A stretch of 64,000 nucleotides of DNA from Thinopyrum elongatum. Taxonomy: Eukaryota > Streptophyta > Magnoliopsida > Poales > Poaceae. The notes beneath the pieces are model-generated. The model was given only the letters and a program-made list of their open reading frames with translations, was not told the origin of the DNA and made no database searches. Location of the stretch: NCBI GenBank assembly GCA_011799875.1, contig CM022297.1, forward strand, positions 536,023,479 through 536,087,478, given 5' to 3'. This document shows, in pieces, positions 57,750-64,000 of this stretch (the stretch's first letter is position 1; each line of letters starts with the position of its first letter). A program made the position numbers and the translations under genes.

Positions 57750-60112
57750 GAGCCTCAAACTTTTTGTGACAGTGCTCAACATTACCTAATATTTGTTTTG
57801 ACCACTTGCCTATTTCTACAAAAGTCAAATAATAGCTAAAGGAAATGTAAAGCGGTAGCTAAGCCTAATACAGAAAATAGAAAATGGAAAAGGGCCTGGG
57901 GGCACCGCGCCAAGTGCACAGTGCGGCCCAGCCCACCTCCACCGCGTCCCTCCTCTTTCTCCTCGCGCGTGTCAGCGCGGCCGTGGATGCGCCAGCGAGC
58001 GCCAGCAAAACGTCGACACCGCGACGCTACAGGGCGGGGCGAGGGGATAATCTTCCCCCTCGTCCATTCCCCCTGGACCCCTCGCCCATTCCTCCCCCTC
58101 ACTCGGCTCCTTCTTTCCCTTCTCTGCCGGGCGCCTCCGTCGCCGCGCCGCCGTTTCACCGTGGCCACCATCCTCTTCGAGCTGCTCCTCTGTGTCCGTG
58201 CGCTTCGCCGAGCTCGTCCACATCTTCCCGTCGAGCCACGCGATGCCGGACACCCCCAGCAGCCGGATCGACCTCCTTCGTCTTCCTCGGCCACGACGAC
58301 CTCTCCGGCGAATTCAGGAATCTCGGCAGCCACTAAGCCACCACAGGCCACCGTGAGCCGCTCGGTGAGCACCCATTCCTCCTCCCCCTTCTTCTAGCTC
58401 GCGCTCGCCCTCTAGCCGTCTTGCCGCTGTGGATCCGTAACTCACTGCCGTCGGTGATGGCGCAGCCGCGGACACACCACCCGTCGCTCGCGCCCGAGCT
58501 CGCGTTCGTGCTCAACACGCTCCCAGGAGCCCAGCCACACATTTTTTCGTGCCCCCTAGCCCGAGCTCCGGTCGCCTCCACGCTGGTAACCGCCGTCATT
58601 CTAGGCCTCCTCTGCCGCTGCCGTCCGCCCAGATGGATGCGCGACAGCCTCATCGTTCGAAAGAGCCCCTCCGCGCATCGTTTGGCCACCGGACGGCGAA
58701 TTCCGGCGACCTCCAGTGCCCTCCGCCGCGTTTTCGTGCTCGCCGGCGTTCAGCCGCCGGCCGGCCAACATGGCAAGGCCAGGCCCACCTTTGGGTGGCT
58801 GACAGTGGGCCCCACGGGTCCCAGTTGAGTGGGTTGACCCAGTCAACTTCTGACTGGGCAGCCCAGTGACACTGACACGCGGGCCCCACCGCATATTTAG
58901 ATTAATTAAAACATTTTATAATTAAAACTTAATTAGTTAAACTAATTAGTCTATGACAAGTGGGGCCTACCTGCTAAATAACTCTGTTAGCTAAAATAAT
59001 CATCTGTTAAAGCCACTATCACTGACCAGTGGGTCCCACTGGACCCACGGGTCAGGTATGACCTGGTCAGCGAGTCTGCTGACCGCTGATGTCATCCTTA
59101 CACAATGCTGATGTCATAATGGATTTCTGTTAATAAAAATAAATTCATAAAATGCATTAAACTTCAAAAATTCATAATAATTAAACCGTAGTTCGGATCG
59201 AAAAACTTTCTACATGAAAGTTGCTCAGAACGACGAGACGAATCTGCTCGTGTCTTCTGTTCTATGTCGGAACCCTCTACGTAGGAGAACCCGTAACTTT
59301 TAGCCTGATTCCAGTAGATGAATAGTGCATACACACCAGTTAATAAATCCCACTTTAATCCTAATATAACTAAAATGACCTAGACATATCTTTAGGCAAC
59401 CCTGCACTGCACGTTAGTATAGCATGCTCTGTGTTGCATATGTTTGCTGTATATTTATCTGTTTCCTCCCCCTCTTCTCTCTCGGTAGACCCCGGTACCG
59501 ACGCAGTTTCCGAGACCGACGCAGCTCAGGAGCCCGACGTCACCGTTGACGACCTTGCCTTTGCCGCAGAGCAACCAGGCAAGCACCCCCCTTTTGAACA
59601 TTCCGATATCACCTATTCTCTTTTCCTTTATGCTTGCATTAGAAAATTGCTGCTGCTACTGCTTATCCTATTTCTGCTGCATAGCCTGTTTATTGTAACC
59701 TGCTGTTATTACCTACCTGCTTATCCTAAACTGTTTAGAATAGGCTGGGTAGAGACCCATCAGAGACCCCCACTTTGTCCCGACTGCCCCGCTGGATTAT
59801 CAGAAGACCCGATCAACGGGACCGAAGACCAGGCCCCGGCACCGCACATCACTTCCCCCTTAGTTGCTCGACACTACTGGGTTACTATCGAGTGCCGAGG
59901 GTGATACCTTGTCAGCACTTCTGATGTTAACCTTGTAGGTTAGTTCACCGGTTATGGTCATCGAGGGTGATTCCTTCTTCTCCATTCCCGATAACGACAC
60001 CGTCATGCAACTCCTCAAGAGTGGACCTCGAGGGTGATTCCTCCTTCGTTCACCTTGACGATAACATCAGGTGGAATTCCATCGAGGGTGATTCCTCAGG
60101 GTTCCCCCTTGG
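57750..60112 (+). mobile_element. Reverse-oriented copy of the long Gypsy LTR, truncated
   Basis: Reverse complement of the LTR of the 9183 element: cctcaaactttttgtgacag, the GC-rich block 57900-58800, gtgggccccac-type and attaattaaaacattttata blocks, accctctacgtaggagaacc, the ctctcggtagacccc stretch, and four cgagggtgatt motifs. It lacks the first ~330 bp next to the tandem array and is cut at 60112 by the LTR element that follows. ORFs inside (58,000-58,900) are GC-rich LTR shadows. Whether this is a solo LTR or part of an element beyond the window cannot be seen. Confidence 0.85.
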
Positions 60113-61724
60113 TGTTAGATGATGAAGCTTGAAGCTACGTCGGTATTTCCCCAAAGAGGAAGGGATGATGCAGCACCGCGGCGGTAGGTATTTCCCTCAG
60201 TGATGAAACCAAGGTTATCGAACCAGTAGGAGAACCAAGCAACACTACATAAATAGCACCTGCACACAAATAACAAATACTCGCAACCCGACGTGTAAAA
60301 GGGGTTGTCAATCCCTTTCGGGCAACGGCGCCAAAAATTGGCAAACGGACATGAGAGAGTAGTAAATATTGATAGATCGAACGCCAAATAAAATAAAGTG
60401 CAGCAAGGTATTTTTGTATTTTTGGTTTAATAGATCTAAAAATAAAAGTTGCAAATAAAGAAAAGAGCGAATAGCAAAACAGATCTTGAAAGCAAATATA
60501 TTGGAAAAGAGACCCGGGGGCCGTAGGTTTCACTAGTGGCTTCTCTCGAGAAAAATAGCAAATGGTGGGTGAACAAATTACTGTTGGGCAATTGTTAAAA
60601 CTTCAAATAATCATGACGATATCCAGGCAATGATCATTATATAGGCATCACGTCCAAGATTAGTAGACCGACTCCTGCCTGCATCTACTACTATTACTCC
60701 ACACATCGACCGCTATCCAGCATGCATCTAGTGTATTAAGTTCATGGAGAAACGGAGTAATGCAATAAGAACGATGACATGCTGTAGACAAGATCTATTT
60801 ATGTAGAAATAGACCCCATCGTTTTATTCGTAGTAGCAATGATACATACGTGTCGGTTCCCCTTCTGTCACTGGGATCAAGCACCGTAAGATCGAACCCA
60901 CTACAAAGCACCTCTTCCCATTGCAAGATAAATAGATCAAGTTGGCCAAACAAAACCCAAATATCGGAGAAGAAATACGAGGCTATAAGCAATCATGCAT
61001 ATAAGAGATCAAAGAAGACTCAAATAACTTTCATGGATAAAAAGATAGATCTGATCATAAACTCAAAGTTCATCGGATCCCAACAAACACACCGCAACAA
61101 GAGTTACATCATATGGATCTCTAAGAGACCATTGTATTGAGAATCAAACGAGAGAGAGAAAGCCATCTAGCTACTAACTACGGACCCGTAGGTCTATAAA
61201 GAACTACTCACGCATCATCAGAGAGGCACCAATGGAAGTGGTGAACCCCTCCATGATGGTGTCTAGTTTGGATCTGGTGGTTCTGGACTCTGCGGCGGCT
61301 GGAATTGATTTTCGTCGACTCCCCTAGGGTTTCTGGAATATTAGGGTATTTATAGAGCAAAAAGGCAGTTCGGGGGGCACCCGAGGTGGGCAGAACCCAC
61401 CAGGGCATGCCTGGGCCTCCAGGCGCGCCCTGGTGGGTTGTGCTCCCCTCGGAGCACCCCCCAGGCGCTTCTCCGGCCCACTTGATGTCTTCTGGTCCAA
61501 AAAAAAATCCACAAAAAGTTTCACTGCGTTTGGACTCCGTTTGGTATTGATTTCCTGCGATGTAAAAAACATGCAAAAAACAGCAACTGGCACTTGGCAC
61601 TATGTCAATAGGTTAGTACCAAAAAATGATATAAAATGACTATAAAATGATTGTAAAACATCCAAGAATGATAATATAACAACATGGAACAATCAAAAAT
61701 TATAGATATGTTGGAGATGTATCA
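60113..61724 (-). repeat. 3' LTR of an LTR retrotransposon, 1612 bp
   Basis: On the minus strand it starts TGATACATCTCCAACATATC at 61724 and ends CATCATCTAACA at 60113. It interrupts the Gypsy LTR; the five bases outside it are cttgg (60108-60112), whose partner lies off the window. The purine tract AAGCTTGGGGATGC directly precedes it on the minus strand, so it is the 3' LTR and the internal region lies to the right. Abundant Triticeae LTR type, from recognition. Confidence 0.85.
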
Positions 61725-64000
61725 GCATCCCCAAGCTTAATTCCTGCTCGTGCTCGAGTAGGTAAATGATAAAAACAGAAATTTTGATGTGGAATGCTGC
61801 CTAACATGTCATATCATATTCTTTCTTTTATAGCATGGACATTTGGACTTTTATATGGTTCAAAGCAATAGTCTAGTTTTGACATGATGACTTAAATACT
61901 CAAACATATCAACAAGCAACTATGTCTTTCAAAATATCAATGCTAAAATAAGTTATCCCTAGCCCATCATGCTCAACCATTGATTCATTCATGAAACACA
62001 CTCGAATATTAACTACACCCAATGCTCAAGTACAATCATAGTGCCTCCTAGTTGGTGCTTTATAAGAGAAGATGGAGACTCAAATTAAAAATAAAAATTG
62101 CATAAAGTAAAGAAAGGCCCTTCACAGAGGGAAGTAGGGATTTGTAGAGGTGCCAGAGCTCAAAGCAAAAAACTTAGAGATAAAAACATTTTGGGAGGTG
62201 TGCCTTTCCCACCAACGAAAACGACTTAGAGTTCCCAGCACTTTCCATGCTAGATATATCATAGGCGGTTCCCAAACAGAAAATAAAGTTTATTCCTTTT
62301 TCCACCATTTCTTTCACTTTCCATGGCTAGCCGTATCCACGGGTGCCCTCCATACCAACACTTTCCAAGGAATTTATTATTTGACAACATAAAGTAAATT
62401 CATTTTTTCATTTCGGGACTGGGCATCCCTAATACCTTTGCCTTACTCTCGTGCAATGACAAGTGAATAAACACTCATCGTGAGAATAACACATCTAGCA
62501 TGGAAAATATTAGCCACCGCTCACCGCCTCGCGAGCGGTACGAACACACAAAAGAGAAGTTTATTTTGAAAATTAGAGATGGCACATACAAATTTGCTTA
62601 GAACGGCAAAAGAATACCGCATATAGGTAGATATAGTGGACTCATGTGGCAAAACTGGTTTAAAGGGTTTTGGATGCACAAGTAGTGATCATACTTAGTG
62701 CAAAAATGAAGGCTAGCAAAAGATTGAGAAGCGACCAACCAAAAAACGAATAACATCATAAGCGAGCATTAAGCATAATTAACACCGAATAATGCACCAC
62801 AAGTAGGATATAATTTCATTGCATGACTATTGACTTTCGTGCTTGCATAGGGAATCACAAACCTTAACACCAATATTCTTACTAAAGCACAATTACTCAT
62901 CAACATAACTCACATATCACATCATCATATCTCAAAACTATTACAAGGAATCAAGTTTATTTTGTCCAATGATCTTCATGAAAGTTTTTATTATATCCTT
63001 CTTGGATATCTATCACTTTGGAACTAATTTTCATGTGTTGCTTTTGATAAGCTCAAACAAATATAAGTGAAGATCATGAGCATAATACTTCTTTCTCTCA
63101 AATTAATTTAAGTGAAGCAAGAGAGAATTTCTTAAATTTTTTACTAACTCCCAAATAAATCTAAGTGAAGCATGAGAGCATTTCTTCAAAAATACTAAAG
63201 CACGCCGTGCTCAAAAAGATATAAGTGAAGCACTAGAGCAAATCCATAGCTCATAAAAAAAATTAAGTGAAGCATAGAGGGCAATTCTAACAAGTCATGG
63301 CATAATTTTGACTGTCTCAAATAGGTGTGTCCAGCAAGGATTCATAACTTAGAACATAAAGCAAAACAAGCAAAGAATCATATCATACAAGACACTCCAA
63401 GCAAAACTCATAGTATGTGACGAATAAAAATATAGCTTCGAGTAAAATACCGATGGTCGTTAGAAGAAAGAGGGGATGCCACTCGGGGCATCCCCAAGCT
63501 TAGTTGATTGCTTCTATTTGGATAATAGCTTGGGATGCCATGGGCAACCCCAAGCTTAGGCTCTTCTTACTCCTTATTCCTTCATCCATCGTAAGATAAC
63601 CCAAAACTTGAAAACTTCAATCACACAAAACTCAACAAAACCTTCGTGAGATCCGTTAGTATAAGAAAGCAAATCACTACTATAAGTACTCTAGAAAACC
63701 AATTCATATTTTATTCTTGCATTATATCTACTGTATTCCAACTTTTCTATGGCAAAAACTCATCAAAGAAAACCATAGAATCATCAAAACAAGCACACAA
63801 CGCAAAGAAAACAGAATCTGTCAAAAACAGAACAGTATGTAGCAATCTGAATATTTAGAATACTTCTGAAACTCCGAAAATTCTGAAAAATTATGAAACA
63901 GAGGAAATTTGTATATCAATCTTGTGTAAAAAATTCAGAATTTTTCCTATCTTCTGTGAATTTTCAAAATTGTTTTACTGGACGCAAAAGTTTCTGTTTT
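61725..64000 (-). mobile_element. Internal region of the LTR element, no pol seen, runs off the window
   Basis: AT-rich with no ORF above about 80 codons and no gag or pol motif in 2.3 kb. The purine-tract sequence catccccaagctta recurs at 61726 and 63490 and, as caaccccaagctta, at 63545. Five spaced copies of a taagtgaagca-gagag motif lie between 63066 and 63285. This suggests a non-autonomous element or a long noncoding 3' internal region; pol may lie beyond the window. Confidence 0.6.

Noticed and set aside
57836..58894. ORFs of 93-178 aa on both strands
   Set aside because: They fall inside the reverse-oriented Gypsy LTR, matching the noncoding GC-rich block of the other copies.

Overview
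The window looks like part of a Triticeae (wheat, Aegilops or barley group) nuclear chromosome. Reasons: plant genes with many introns; a Copia element whose pol protein and 1.7 kb LTRs resemble the BARE-1/Angela/WIS group; a tRNA-derived SINE resembling Au SINE; Stowaway, Tourist and Mutator-type MITEs; and heavily nested LTR retrotransposons. No bacterial, organellar or viral replicon is present. Family names rest on recognition from memory; no database search was run.

Layout. 1-1734: end of a long-LTR Gypsy element. 3199-7266 (+): a complete 12-exon gene for a plastid SET-domain protein, PTAC14/PAP7-like (497 aa). 9183-27793: a Gypsy element bounded by the 5-bp duplication gcaca, into whose left LTR a complete but coding-defective Copia element (13125-21671, duplication gttag) has inserted. 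28.0-31.3 kb: gene and transposon relics (LRR receptor-like protein with a hAT-like MITE in it, RNase H-like domain). 32881-36076 (-): a complete 7-exon gene for a TPR/thioredoxin-like protein of the TTL family (696 aa). 36.4-49.5 kb: gene-poor intergenic DNA with many small DNA transposons, a SINE, a B3-domain pseudogene and a noncoding segment present in three diverged copies. 49.5-57.7 kb: a nest of DNA transposons, including a CACTA-like unit that carries an intact DEDDy-type 3'-5' exonuclease ORF, a divergently oriented coiled-coil gene with a TATA box, and a third ORF. 57.75-64 kb: another copy of the long Gypsy LTR in reverse orientation, cut by a further LTR element that runs off the window.

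Two genes look like ordinary functional host genes: PTAC14 (plastid-encoded RNA polymerase complex, chloroplast biogenesis) and TTL (scaffold with TPR and thioredoxin-like domains). They are unrelated in pathway and are separated by 25 kb of transposons. Insertion order can be read directly: the Gypsy at 9183 is older than the Copia inside it; the Harbinger-type MITE at 41024 is older than the Mutator-type MITE inside it; the long LTR at 57.75 kb is older than the LTR element at 60113. Exon junctions, LTR edges and target-site duplications were placed by eye from the sequence. Divergence figures are eye counts and approximate.
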